Shown here in pieces: positions 16,382 to 24,132 of a stretch of 38,992 bases of DNA. Positions within the stretch are counted from its first letter, which is position 1. Each line of letters starts with the position of its first letter. Below the pieces are notes generated by a model. The model was not told the DNA's origin. It did not search any database and saw only the letters and a list, made by a program, of their open reading frames with translations. Made by a program: the position numbers and the translations under genes. Source of the stretch: an uncultured Peptococcaceae bacterium (GTDB taxonomy: Bacteria; Bacillota; Dehalobacteriia; UBA4068); the NCBI GenBank assembly GCA_949289995.1, contig CASEQE010000054.1, forward strand, positions 1 to 38,992, in the 5' to 3' direction.

Positions 16382-17965
16382 CTAAAACTCTACAAATCTT
16401 ACTTTTAGCACATCGTCCAAAGCGGCAATATTGGCCAATTGTTCTTCATTTGGTTGACGGGACACGCCAAAGGTCATCATCGCCACTTCATTATCGCCGC
16501 CTGGGCAAACCTGCATAGCAGAAATATTAATGTTATTTTGCCCCATCACCGTACCGATTTTACCAATCATGCCGGGTTTATTCACATTTTCTACCAAAAT
16601 CATGTTGGGTTCCGGACGGAAGTCAAAACGATAGCCGTCGATTTCCACAATGCGCGGATCGTCCAAACCAAAAATCGTACCACAGTAGCGATACACCCGT
16701 TCGCCGGCATAAACTTTTACTCGAATCAAGCCGGGATAATGTCCCGCATCTTGTTCTTTACTCTCTATCACGCCTACGCCTCTGGATTCAGCTACTTTAA
16801 TGGCGTTTACATAGTTGATTTGCTCCTTAAGAATAGGTTCGAATAATCCCCGTAAAACCGCACGGGTAATCATTCCAGTATCCAACCGGGCAGCTTCGCC
16901 ACAATAATCTACGGCAACCTTGTAGACGGGCTTCTTCTGCAGCTGGTGATAAATTTTACCCAATAACTCCCCTAAACGCATATAGGGTTTAATGGTCAAC
17001 AGATCTTCATTTTTCAAAATCGGCATATTAACGGCATTCGCTACCAATTCACCTTGCAAAGCATTAACCACTTCTTCCGCAACGCAAATGCCCACGCTTT
17101 CCTGGGCTTCGGTAGTGGTGGCGCCAATATGCGGTGTAACCGTAAAGTTGGGAAAAGCATACAGCGGCGAATCCGTGCACGGCTCTTTTGCTAAAACATC
17201 GCAGGCCGCACCGGCAACTTTGCCGCTTTTCAGCGCTTCTGCCAAGGCTTCTTCATTGTATAAACCGCCGCGAGCACAATTGATCACGCGCACGCCGTCT
17301 TTCATTAAAGCAAACTGTTCCCGATCGATCATTCCCAAGGTTTCCGCAGTTTTTGGCGTATGAATGGTAATTACATCTGCCTCACGCAGCAAATCGTCTA
17401 ATTTTTCCTTTTTCTGCGCCCGGCCTCTGGCAAATTGTTCATCCGTAATATATGGATCATAAGCAATAATATTCATGTTAAAGGCGCTCATCCGATTGGC
17501 AACTAACGTGCCAATACGGCCTAAACCGATAATACCCAAGGTTTTACCGTTTAATTCCGATCCTTGGAAGCGGCTGCGTCCCCATTCCCCATGTTTCAAG
17601 CAATTGTTGGCTTCAGAAATATTGCGGCAAGCGGCAATAATTAAACCGATCGTCAATTCGCAAGCAGAAATACTATTGGAATCCGGGGTATTGACTACCA
17701 CCACGCCATGATCAGTAGCCGCTTCCATATCGATGTTGTCAACGCCGTTGCCGGCTCGTCCTACAACCCGTAATTTCGTCGCTTTTTCCAATAATTCCTT
17801 ATCGACAATAGGCAAACTACGTACGATTAACGCATCATATTCATGAATTGTGGCAAGCAATTCTTCACGGGATATGTTTTTGTTATAAACAATATCCATA
17901 CCGCTGGCATATAAAACGTCCAACCCTTTTTCATTCAGCTTTTCCGCTACCAGAATCTTTACCAT
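16382..17965 (-). CDS. serA: D-3-phosphoglycerate dehydrogenase
   Basis: This enzyme starts serine synthesis by oxidizing 3-phosphoglycerate with NAD. The 527-aa protein is the long form: substrate domain, NAD domain with GLGRIG at 147-152, the active-site residues Arg232, Glu261 and His279 (TPHIGATT), an intervening domain, and a C-terminal ACT domain (ILVENVNKPGMIGKIG) that normally senses serine. The ATG has GAGGTGA upstream. A fully consensus promoter lies before it and a hairpin after it, so it is likely transcribed alone. Confidence 0.97.
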   Translation of the reverse strand: MVKILVAEKLNEKGLDVLYASGMDIVYNKNISREELLATIHEYDALIVRSLPIVDKELLEKATKLRVVGRAGNGVDNIDMEAATDHGVVVVNTPDSNSISACELTIGLIIAACRNISEANNCLKHGEWGRSRFQGSELNGKTLGIIGLGRIGTLVANRMSAFNMNIIAYDPYITDEQFARGRAQKKEKLDDLLREADVITIHTPKTAETLGMIDREQFALMKDGVRVINCARGGLYNEEALAEALKSGKVAGAACDVLAKEPCTDSPLYAFPNFTVTPHIGATTTEAQESVGICVAEEVVNALQGELVANAVNMPILKNEDLLTIKPYMRLGELLGKIYHQLQKKPVYKVAVDYCGEAARLDTGMITRAVLRGLFEPILKEQINYVNAIKVAESRGVGVIESKEQDAGHYPGLIRVKVYAGERVYRYCGTIFGLDDPRIVEIDGYRFDFRPEPNMILVENVNKPGMIGKIGTVMGQNNINISAMQVCPGGDNEVAMMTFGVSRQPNEEQLANIAALDDVLKVRFVEF

Positions 17966-18015
17966 TTAAGTCACCTCTAACCTGTTATTGTACCTTCTGG
18001 AATACATACATAGAA

Positions 18016-18044
18016 ATTATATATGTTATTTAGAATTATGTCAA
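18016..18044 (-). promoter_or_regulatory. Consensus promoter of serA
   Basis: On the minus strand TTGACA and TATAAT match the vegetative consensus at all 12 positions with a 17-bp spacer. The predicted start is near 18009, giving a leader of about 44 nt, too short for a T-box or riboswitch. Confidence 0.88.
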
Positions 18045-18060
18045 TGAAAAGAAAAAGCCA

Positions 18061-18074
18061 TGCAATATATTGCA
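18061..18074. repeat. Perfect 14-bp palindrome upstream of the serA promoter
   Basis: TGCAATATATTGCA lies 16 bp upstream of the serA -35 box, between it and the stop of the HD-GYP-like gene. It is a candidate binding site for a dimeric regulator. Its core TGCAA-n-TTGCA resembles the core of the inverted repeat at the zur promoter (n=4 here, 5 there); the flanks differ. Confidence 0.5.
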
Positions 18075-18102
18075 TAATTGTAAATAAATATAACCGTCTG
18101 CT

Positions 18103-18912
18103 TTATATTCGGTGCGCTCTATAAGCATGGATAGAAACGGCTTTATCCGTACCTTTATACCCCATTTGCTGCTGCAACAGGTCTACGATATCTGGATCCA
18201 AAATTGTACCGGCATAGTAGGATAATTCGCCCAGCGATTCTTGACATGTTAATTTTTTTTCACCATGTTCCGGATGCGTAAAAGCATCATACGCCAAAGC
18301 GGTTTGCAAAATTCGGCATGGCAGCGGGATATCTTTGCCTTTGAGCCCCCATATACCGGAGCCATCATAATATTCTTTGTAATATCGCAACAGAGGAGCA
18401 GCCGGCGCCAATTGAGGCAAAGCGCTGACGATTTCCACAGTGGTTTGTAGATTGCGTTTCCACAATTGTCGCTGTTCCGCGTTGTCGTAGCCGCTGATAA
18501 AATTTTCTTGATCTACCGATATCATGCCCAAATCATATAATTGACACAGTAAATATAAACTATCTCTATCCTGAGGTTCCATCCGATAATAATCGGCAAT
18601 AGGCAATGCAATATTAATCAATCGTTGTTTCTTATTTTCGCTTTGCGTATATTTATTTAACGTATTAACCGAAGACAGCAAACCCATTGTAAAGACGTTA
18701 TCTGCGACCAAACGACGGGTAACATGGGCAAAACCGACGATTAATAAAACGGCCTCCACCAACAAGCGAAATAGCATACGGGCTGGCGATACGCCTGCCC
18801 ACAAGGCCGCTAGAAAATGAATATCCAAAATAAAAGTTAGCAACAGGCTATCCGCCAACCAAAACAGAATCATGGCCAGCAAATAGCCGCAAAGAATAGA
18901 CAGTACGCGCAT
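18103..18912 (-). CDS. Membrane protein with degenerate HD-GYP-like domain
   Basis: Two N-terminal membrane segments (about residues 6-29 and 46-64) are followed by a cytoplasmic domain with HD-GYP spacing and landmarks: LYDLGMIS at the HDxGK position, KEYYDGSGIWGLKGKDIPL at the HHE-x2-DGSGYP site, and AYDAFT. The metal-binding histidines are replaced: Tyr126 for His and Met130 for Lys in HDxGK, and Tyr177/Tyr178/Lys179 for the His pair. It is therefore unlikely to cleave cyclic dinucleotides and may be a sensor or scaffold. The start is the ATG at 18912 with AAAGGA 8 nt upstream; the longer ORF opens at a TTG. Confidence 0.75.
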   Translation of the reverse strand: MRVLSILCGYLLAMILFWLADSLLLTFILDIHFLAALWAGVSPARMLFRLLVEAVLLIVGFAHVTRRLVADNVFTMGLLSSVNTLNKYTQSENKKQRLINIALPIADYYRMEPQDRDSLYLLCQLYDLGMISVDQENFISGYDNAEQRQLWKRNLQTTVEIVSALPQLAPAAPLLRYYKEYYDGSGIWGLKGKDIPLPCRILQTALAYDAFTHPEHGEKKLTCQESLGELSYYAGTILDPDIVDLLQQQMGYKGTDKAVSIHAYRAHRI

Positions 18913-19011
18913 ATACGGCGTCCTTTCCAAGAAATCTTTTTTAAGGGCACAATATATTGTAGTATTCTGCCGTAAACAAAGCTTTCCTGCCTAATTATGG
19001 AAAATATTAAA

Positions 19012-19491
19012 TTATTTATGATAAGGCTCGGCGCGAATAATTTTTATGGCGCGATAAATTTGTTCTATCAAAATCAAACGCATGAGTTGATGCGGATAGG
19101 TAAAACGTCCAAAAGATAAAGATAAATCCGCCTGATTGATCACCTCCGCCGCCAAACCCCATGATCCGCCGATAATAAATGCAAAATGACTAACGCCTTG
19201 AAGCATTTGCTTTTCTATATATGCGGCAAACTCTTCGGACGTCGCCATTTTCCCCCGACTATCTAAAACGATTTTCCAGCTTCCCTCAGGGATTGCCGAC
19301 AGAATTTTTTTTCCTTCTCTTGCTTTGACTTGTTCAATTTCACTTTGACTAGGATAAGCGTTGGCGTTCTCTTCGCCAATCTCGACAATTTGCACTTTGG
19401 CGGTGCCAGTGAGTCTTTTGCAATATTCATGCAAACCATCTTTTAAATATTTCTCTTTTAGTTTGCCCACGGCAATAATAGTAATTTGCAT
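19012..19491 (-). CDS. rlmH: 23S rRNA (pseudouridine1915-N3)-methyltransferase RlmH
   Basis: RlmH methylates pseudouridine 1915 in helix 69 of 23S rRNA. The 159-aa SPOUT protein has the expected length. Diagnostic segments are MQITIIAVGKLKEKYL at the start, FIIGGSWGLAAEV for SAM binding, and the C-terminal EQIYRAIKIIRAEPYHK. It follows the HtrA-like protease gene by 9 bp and belongs to the yycJ-protease-rlmH group that is conserved in Bacillota. The upstream ribosome site is weak (TTTGGATT). Confidence 0.96.
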   Translation of the reverse strand: MQITIIAVGKLKEKYLKDGLHEYCKRLTGTAKVQIVEIGEENANAYPSQSEIEQVKAREGKKILSAIPEGSWKIVLDSRGKMATSEEFAAYIEKQMLQGVSHFAFIIGGSWGLAAEVINQADLSLSFGRFTYPHQLMRLILIEQIYRAIKIIRAEPYHK

Positions 19492-19500
19492 AATCCAAAC

Positions 19501-20280
19501 CTACCAAATAGTTGTCGTTACCGGTATAGCTAAATTTTCTATTACTTCAATGGCGGTATTAATCGGAACGGCAAACCCCATACCCTCAAAATAGGCATCG
19601 ACGATTTTAATACTGGTAATGCCGATTACCTCTCCATCCAAATTAACCAAAGGTCCGCCGCTATTTCCCGGATTAATCGCTGCATCCGTTTGAATCAAAT
19701 TCGTAATATCGCCATCCGGCAATTGTAAAGATCTATTCAATCCTGAAACTAAACCCATTGTCATGGAACGGGCAAATTGTGCGCCGCCTGGATTGCCAAT
19801 GGCAAAAACCAATTGTCCCACAGATAAAGAGGTGGAATCTCCTAAACGAGCCGCGGGCAAATCAGGCAAATCGATCTTTACCAGAGCTAAGTCCACAGAG
19901 CTATCGGCGCCCACCAATTCTCCGCCAGCCTGACGTCCGTCGGCCAAATATACCTCCAAAGAATCACACTCTGCTACAACATGGTTATTGGTAATAATAT
20001 AACCTTTGGGAGATATGATTACGCCGGAACCGCTACCAGATACGCCGTCTCCCACTATATTTTCAATATATACCACCGTAGGGCTGACCTGTTCAGCTAC
20101 ACGAATAATATCTTGGTCATATTTTCCTTTAGCTGAGCCAAAATCCCCTTCCCAGACAAAAGAAGCCAATATAAAAATCATAGCTGCCAAAATTATTTTT
20201 GTAAATGAGGACGTTTTCTTTTTCCCAATACCGTTTTGATTGCGAGAAACAAATGGAAAATGAATGGTAAAAAAGCGCAT
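19501..20280 (-). CDS. HtrA-type trypsin-like protease lacking the PDZ domain
   Basis: The 259-aa protein has a short cytoplasmic head, one membrane anchor (about 27-43) and an S1C protease domain with His100 (TNNHVV), Asp130 (SSVDLALV) and Ser207 (NPGNSGGPLV). HtrA/DegP proteins at this locus normally continue into a PDZ domain; here the protein ends right after GFAVPINTAIEVIENL, where the linker would begin. No PDZ-coding remnant lies before rlmH. The second ATG (20280) was chosen because AGGGGG stands just before it, inside the four codons after the first ATG. Role: surface protein quality control, inferred. Confidence 0.88.
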   Translation of the reverse strand: MRFFTIHFPFVSRNQNGIGKKKTSSFTKIILAAMIFILASFVWEGDFGSAKGKYDQDIIRVAEQVSPTVVYIENIVGDGVSGSGSGVIISPKGYIITNNHVVAECDSLEVYLADGRQAGGELVGADSSVDLALVKIDLPDLPAARLGDSTSLSVGQLVFAIGNPGGAQFARSMTMGLVSGLNRSLQLPDGDITNLIQTDAAINPGNSGGPLVNLDGEVIGITSIKIVDAYFEGMGFAVPINTAIEVIENLAIPVTTTIW

Positions 20281-20304
20281 AATCCCCCTCATTTCTTTAA
20301 TTAT

Positions 20305-21075
20305 TTATATTACCAGCAATGGATGAGGCTTCATTCGCGGCGCTACCGAAACCTGGCAAGGAATTTCCGGCAAATGCGCTAGCTCCGCCATAACTTCCCG
20401 GTAGGCAGTTTCCGGCGTATTATTATTTTGACTCAAATGCGTTAATACCACATACTTCGTGTTAGCACCAATCAGTTGGCGCAAAGCCACGCCAGCCTGT
20501 TGATTGGACAAATGCCCCCGATCACCTAAAATGCGTTTTTTTAAATAATACGGATAAGGCCCTTGCCAAAGCATCTGGCTATTATAATTTGCTTCGATCA
20601 AAATAGCATCGGCGCCGCTGACTTTTTTATATATCGACGGCGTAATCCGCCCCGTATCGGTAATAATCGCTAATTTTTGTTCCTTTTCTTTAACGATAAT
20701 ACCAACTGGTTGACAAGCATCATGAGATAAACGGAAAAAATCTAGGCTCAATTCTGCAAACGTCATTCCATACTCAAATATATGGCGTTCTTCCGGCAAA
20801 AAGTCCTCGCAGAACGGTAAATTTTCCCAGGTCATAGGACTAGCATATATAGGTATACCAAATTTTCGGCTGATGCGTACGGCGCCGCTAATATGGTCGC
20901 TATGCTCATGCGTAATTAAGATCGCGGAAATTTGATCAGGCGAGCAATGCATCATCGCCAAAGCCTTTTGTAAATATGTAGCAGAGCAGCCGGCATCGAT
21001 TAAAATATTGGTGCTAGCGCCGCCAATAAAAAAACAGTTGCCCGTGGAACCAGATAATAACGTTGTAAATTTCAT
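20305..21075 (-). CDS. YycJ-like metallo-beta-lactamase-fold hydrolase
   Basis: The 256-aa protein belongs to the YycJ/WalJ group, implicated in coordinating cell division with DNA replication and possibly a nuclease. It has LLSGSTGNCFFIG at the N-terminus, the metal motif THEHSDH, later His and Asp ligands in RLSHDA and ITDTG, and LTHLSQNNNTPE near the end. The ATG at 21075 was preferred to the TTG at 21150, which would add 25 residues not seen in homologues; its ribosome site is weak (GAGAAAG). In many Bacillota it follows walRKHI; those genes are not here. Confidence 0.9.
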   Translation of the reverse strand: MKFTTLLSGSTGNCFFIGGASTNILIDAGCSATYLQKALAMMHCSPDQISAILITHEHSDHISGAVRISRKFGIPIYASPMTWENLPFCEDFLPEERHIFEYGMTFAELSLDFFRLSHDACQPVGIIVKEKEQKLAIITDTGRITPSIYKKVSGADAILIEANYNSQMLWQGPYPYYLKKRILGDRGHLSNQQAGVALRQLIGANTKYVVLTHLSQNNNTPETAYREVMAELAHLPEIPCQVSVAPRMKPHPLLVI

Positions 21076-21292
21076 AACTTTTTCTTTCTCAGTATCGTTA
21101 TATTTTGCTTGTATTTTACCATATTTTTTCCTCGTATGAAAGCTTGTCAAATTTCTCTTTCTATGCTAAGCTTAAAGAAAATAGCGTTACCTTTTGCTTT
21201 GCCGCTTGCTCGGCAATATTTCAGGAAGCTAGCGCCAAAATCAATTATACGTCAGCCATGTACGCCAATAAGCGTGGGAAGGAGTTTTTATC

Positions 21293-21529
21293 ATGTGTGA
21301 ATTTTGCGGCTGCGGTGGCCACCCTCAAGATCCCGTCCATCTCATTTTACAAGTTAAAGGGATGCACTGCTCCCATTGTTCCGAACAAATTAACAAAACG
21401 CTTAACGCCTTGCCGGATATTACGGCGGAAGCCAATCACCAGAGCGGCGAAGTTGCCGTTACCATTGGCCCCAAAGGAGATTTACATTTGGTGAAAGAAA
21501 AAATATCGGATCTGGGTTTTGAATTATAA
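21293..21529 (+). CDS. Small heavy-metal-associated (HMA) protein with Cys/His-rich N-terminus
   Basis: The 78-aa protein has a CopZ-like ferredoxin fold with the metal motif GMHCSHC (Cys26, Cys29). A 20-residue N-terminal extension, MCEFCGCGGH, adds three cysteines and a histidine and recalls the N-terminal metal site of the hydrogenase factor HypB. It could ferry copper, nickel or zinc. No P-type ATPase or copper regulator is next to it. It has a good AAGGAG ribosome site and ends 9 bp before the arm of a bidirectional terminator, so it is a single-gene unit. Confidence 0.85.
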   Translation: MCEFCGCGGHPQDPVHLILQVKGMHCSHCSEQINKTLNALPDITAEANHQSGEVAVTIGPKGDLHLVKEKISDLGFEL

Positions 21530-21530
21530 T

Positions 21531-21575
21531 AAAAAAACCGGAATGACTATGATCTGTCATTCCGGTTTTTTATTT
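21531..21575. terminator. Bidirectional terminator between HMA gene and ferredoxin
   Basis: CCGGAATGAC pairs with GTCATTCCGG over an 8-nt loop, flanked by A-run and T-run on both sides, so it can end the HMA gene on the plus strand and the ferredoxin gene on the minus strand. Confidence 0.93.
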
Positions 21576-21710
21576 TGCCGCTATTTTTCCAAACAAACCA
21601 GTTACACATTGAATCTACCTCTAATAACCATAACGAAATCTGGCGTTTATGCGACTTACACCGATAAATAAGCTAAGCAGCCTTAGCTCCTATTAAGCGC
21701 GATCCCTTAG

Positions 21711-21881
21711 TTATACTTCTTCAGGCGCTCCTACTGGACAAACTTCCGCGCAAGTTCCACAGTTAATACATTTTTCTTCATCAATAATATAGTAGTTCTC
21801 CCCAGCATGAATACATTGTTCGGGACAATCTTGAGCGCAAGCGCCGCAATTTATGCACTCTTTGCTAATACGATAAACCAT
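21711..21881 (-). CDS. 2x[4Fe-4S] ferredoxin
   Basis: A 56-aa clostridial-type ferredoxin carrying electrons at low potential. Two CxxCxxCxxxCP motifs bind the clusters: Cys9, 12, 15 and 19 and Cys38, 41, 44 and 48; Cys23 is an extra residue. Ferredoxins of this kind are typical of anaerobes. Two ATGs are possible (21893 and 21881); I prefer the second because the first has AGG directly abutting it and homologues start M-x-Y-x-I. It is flanked by a terminator and is likely monocistronic. Confidence 0.95.
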   Translation of the reverse strand: MVYRISKECINCGACAQDCPEQCIHAGENYYIIDEEKCINCGTCAEVCPVGAPEEV

Positions 21882-21893
21882 TGTTTCTTCCAT

Positions 21894-22312
21894 CCTTTAC
21901 TATGCGTTTCTACGCCTTATCATATGTAAAACAATATAAAATATACGTTGATCATCATATTTTCCAAGTTGTCCGGCAATCGTTAAACTTGTTTAAAACA
22001 TATCCTTGGTTTATACCGCAAAAAGTTCCTTATGAGTGGCACAGTTAAGCGCGGAAGCAATAGTCTCCATAACAGATTCTCTTTCCCCACTTTAGGAAAA
22101 AAACAAATCCAAGGTTTTACGATAAATTTCTAGTCTTCTAAACGGCTTACACGAATGGGACGCCAAATCTTTTGCCATCGGGAAACTGCTTAATCATTGT
22201 TTGATCGCCAAACCAATTAGGAATCAAAAAACAAGAGGACGAATTAGCAATTCGTCCTCTTGTTTCCTTACAGCTATTCATTATGCATAGGCGCTTATTT
22301 TGTAAAATTCAC
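21894..22312. other. Intergenic region with a possible broken small reading frame
   Basis: Besides the M23 terminator (22229-22265) this stretch holds one minus-strand frame with a 28-codon part (starting MAKDLASHSCKPF) and a 26-codon part (containing METIASALNCATHKELFAV) separated by a single in-frame TAA. I recognise neither part and cannot say whether it is a decayed gene or chance. Confidence 0.25.
22229..22265 (-). terminator. Terminator of the M23 gene
   Basis: A perfect 16-bp stem (AACAAGAGGACGAATT with its complement) around a 3-nt loop, ending on the minus strand in TTTTTTGA. It lies 48 bp after the M23 stop. Confidence 0.93.
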
Positions 22313-23764
22313 TTATTCCAAATAATCTAACGGATTGTAAGCGGTACCATCAAAGCGAACTTCAAAGTGAACATGAGGACCGGTGCTATTGCCGGTGTTA
22401 CCCAAAGCGGCAATATGTTGGCCTCTTTCCACCTCTTCGCCTACCTCAACGTATATCGCCGACAAGTGTCCATAATAAGTTTCCATGCCGTTACCATGAT
22501 CTATTTTTACTAAATAGCCATAACCATAATACCAATCCGCATAGGTAACGGTACCGGCTTCCGCCGCCAAAATCGGTTCTCCCTCCGGACCAGCAATATC
22601 CAAACCGCTGTGCCAACCCCGGGAACGCCAACCGAAACGAGAAGTAATCGTACCAACATAAGGCCATCCAACCACGCCCGATCCGCCGCTGGCAAGATCT
22701 CTGGAGGCCAAAATCACTTTTGTACCTCTTTCGACAATTTCATCCACAGGCTCTAACAACGTGGTGGCGGAAATTTCCTCGGAACGAATCACTTCGCCAT
22801 TGCTAACAACCACTCGTAAAGTAACTTCTTCCAAACCATCAATACCTTCGGATATTACATTTTCTTGTCCACGATCCAAAGCATAGTTGTCTTGATGGAT
22901 AACGTTATAAGGTATCGCTTGGGTTTGCACCACTTCTTTTTCTACTAACACATTAATCATTGGATCCGGCTGCGAAAGCGCTACTGCCGTACCTAAAGTC
23001 AAAGTCTCGCTATCAGCGATAGAGGCGTTGATCGCTTTTAGCGCATCTTCGCTCATACCGTTATTCGCAGCAATCTCCGCAAACGTTTCACCTTCGGAAG
23101 CGACAAAATAATATTCCGTTTCCGCGCAACCGTACAACAGCATATTCTTTGCTTCTTCTACCGGCAATACTTGGTCGATATCAGCCAAAGAAGAAACGAC
23201 GGAGATTTGTTCTTCCACCGCCACCGACAAAACATCGTCGGTATCGGCATCAATGTAATATTGTTTGGCTAGTACAATCGCTTCACGCGCAGCCTCTTCA
23301 TCGGGTACGTATAACGACTTTTCGCCATCAATACAAATCGCTACCGCTTTCGCCATAATCTGCAAGTTGCCATCCAGAGCATCGGCCGCTTCCAAACTGC
23401 TGGATAAAATCACGCCCGAGGCGGAAACTTTATTGATTTCCAAATCGTCCGTATATACGATATCCATACCGTATTCGGCAGATTTGTTGTCTAGGAATTG
23501 GTCAATGGCGGCTTCCGCTTCCGACATGGAAGCTAAGGTAGCGATTTCCTTGCCGTCAACCACCAAAACATAGGCAGAAGAGTTGGCGGAGACTAAATTG
23601 ATGCCTCCCAAAGCCAAAAACGCTACGCAAAGCAAAACTACCGCGGAAGATACCATTCTCTGAACAGCTTTAGAACGATGCTTTTCTTTCCTTTTACGTT
23701 CGCTTGCCTTGATATATGTAGCTACCGACACATCTTGTTTGTGATTATTTTGCACTGTATTCAT
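22313..23764 (-). CDS. Membrane-anchored peptidoglycan hydrolase: LysM, G5 and M23 domains
   Basis: The 483-aa protein has a basic cytoplasmic head, one membrane segment (37-59) and a long extracytoplasmic region. In order these are an alpha/beta region (65-215), a LysM peptidoglycan-binding domain (about 218-264), a G5 domain (about 270-350) and an M23 zinc endopeptidase (about 367-480). The zinc ligands are His385 and Asp389 (WHSGLDIAG) and His466 in the GPHVHFE motif, where His464 is catalytic. It should cut stem-peptide crosslinks at the cell surface. The ORF is open upstream to 23977, but the ATG at 23764 follows the promoter at 23834-23862 and precedes a normal head plus anchor. The ribosome site is poor (AGG directly before ATG). 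Confidence 0.93.
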   Translation of the reverse strand: MNTVQNNHKQDVSVATYIKASERKRKEKHRSKAVQRMVSSAVVLLCVAFLALGGINLVSANSSAYVLVVDGKEIATLASMSEAEAAIDQFLDNKSAEYGMDIVYTDDLEINKVSASGVILSSSLEAADALDGNLQIMAKAVAICIDGEKSLYVPDEEAAREAIVLAKQYYIDADTDDVLSVAVEEQISVVSSLADIDQVLPVEEAKNMLLYGCAETEYYFVASEGETFAEIAANNGMSEDALKAINASIADSETLTLGTAVALSQPDPMINVLVEKEVVQTQAIPYNVIHQDNYALDRGQENVISEGIDGLEEVTLRVVVSNGEVIRSEEISATTLLEPVDEIVERGTKVILASRDLASGGSGVVGWPYVGTITSRFGWRSRGWHSGLDIAGPEGEPILAAEAGTVTYADWYYGYGYLVKIDHGNGMETYYGHLSAIYVEVGEEVERGQHIAALGNTGNSTGPHVHFEVRFDGTAYNPLDYLE

Positions 23765-23794
23765 CCTTTTATAAACATTTCCCCTATCTAGAAG

Positions 23795-23831
23795 CTTTGC
23801 AATAAAAGTAAATCTAGCGCGCCTTGCAAAG
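23795..23831. repeat. TTGCAAAG inverted repeat at the M23 transcription start
   Basis: CTTTGCAA at 23795-23802 and TTGCAAAG at 23824-23831 are perfect 8-bp inverted repeats 21 bp apart. The second lies 2 bp downstream of the -10 box, over the predicted start point, much like the TTTGCAA half-site at the zur promoter. The transcript could also form a leader hairpin. Confidence 0.4.
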
Positions 23832-23833
23832 TC

Positions 23834-23862
23834 ATTATACCACAAAAAGGGAAATCGCGCAA
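23834..23862 (-). promoter_or_regulatory. Extended -10 promoter of the M23 gene
   Basis: On the minus strand TGGTATAAT is an extended -10 with a perfect hexamer; the -35 position, 17 bp upstream, has TTGCGC. The predicted start is near 23827, leaving a leader of about 60 nt. Confidence 0.65.
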
Positions 23863-24025
23863 CCCTTAGGCAAAAGCAAAAAAATGATAGCAATAAAATC
23901 CCTGTACGAACAAAAGATGTGCTATAAAAAGCCAGAGCGCTTCTCTTGGGAGAAAAACGATAAGTTGTTGAAAGCATACCAGCTAAAAGAAGCTATCCCT
24001 TTCTGGAAGCTTTTTTTCAGCTATG

Positions 24026-24075
24026 CAAAAAAAAAAATGCGCGCAACCGTTTCATACACTTCTCGATTGCGCGCA
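24026..24075 (-). terminator. Terminator of the 5'-nucleotidase gene
   Basis: TGCGCGCAATCG and CGGTTGCGCGCA form a 12-bp stem with one G-T pair, followed on the minus strand by eleven T residues. It stands 58 bp after the gene's stop. The rest of 23863-24132 shows nothing I can name. Confidence 0.92.
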
Positions 24076-24132
24076 GCCAAAAAATCCGACTTTTCCGCCT
24101 ATTTCTTATGCGTAGGCAAAATGGATATTATG

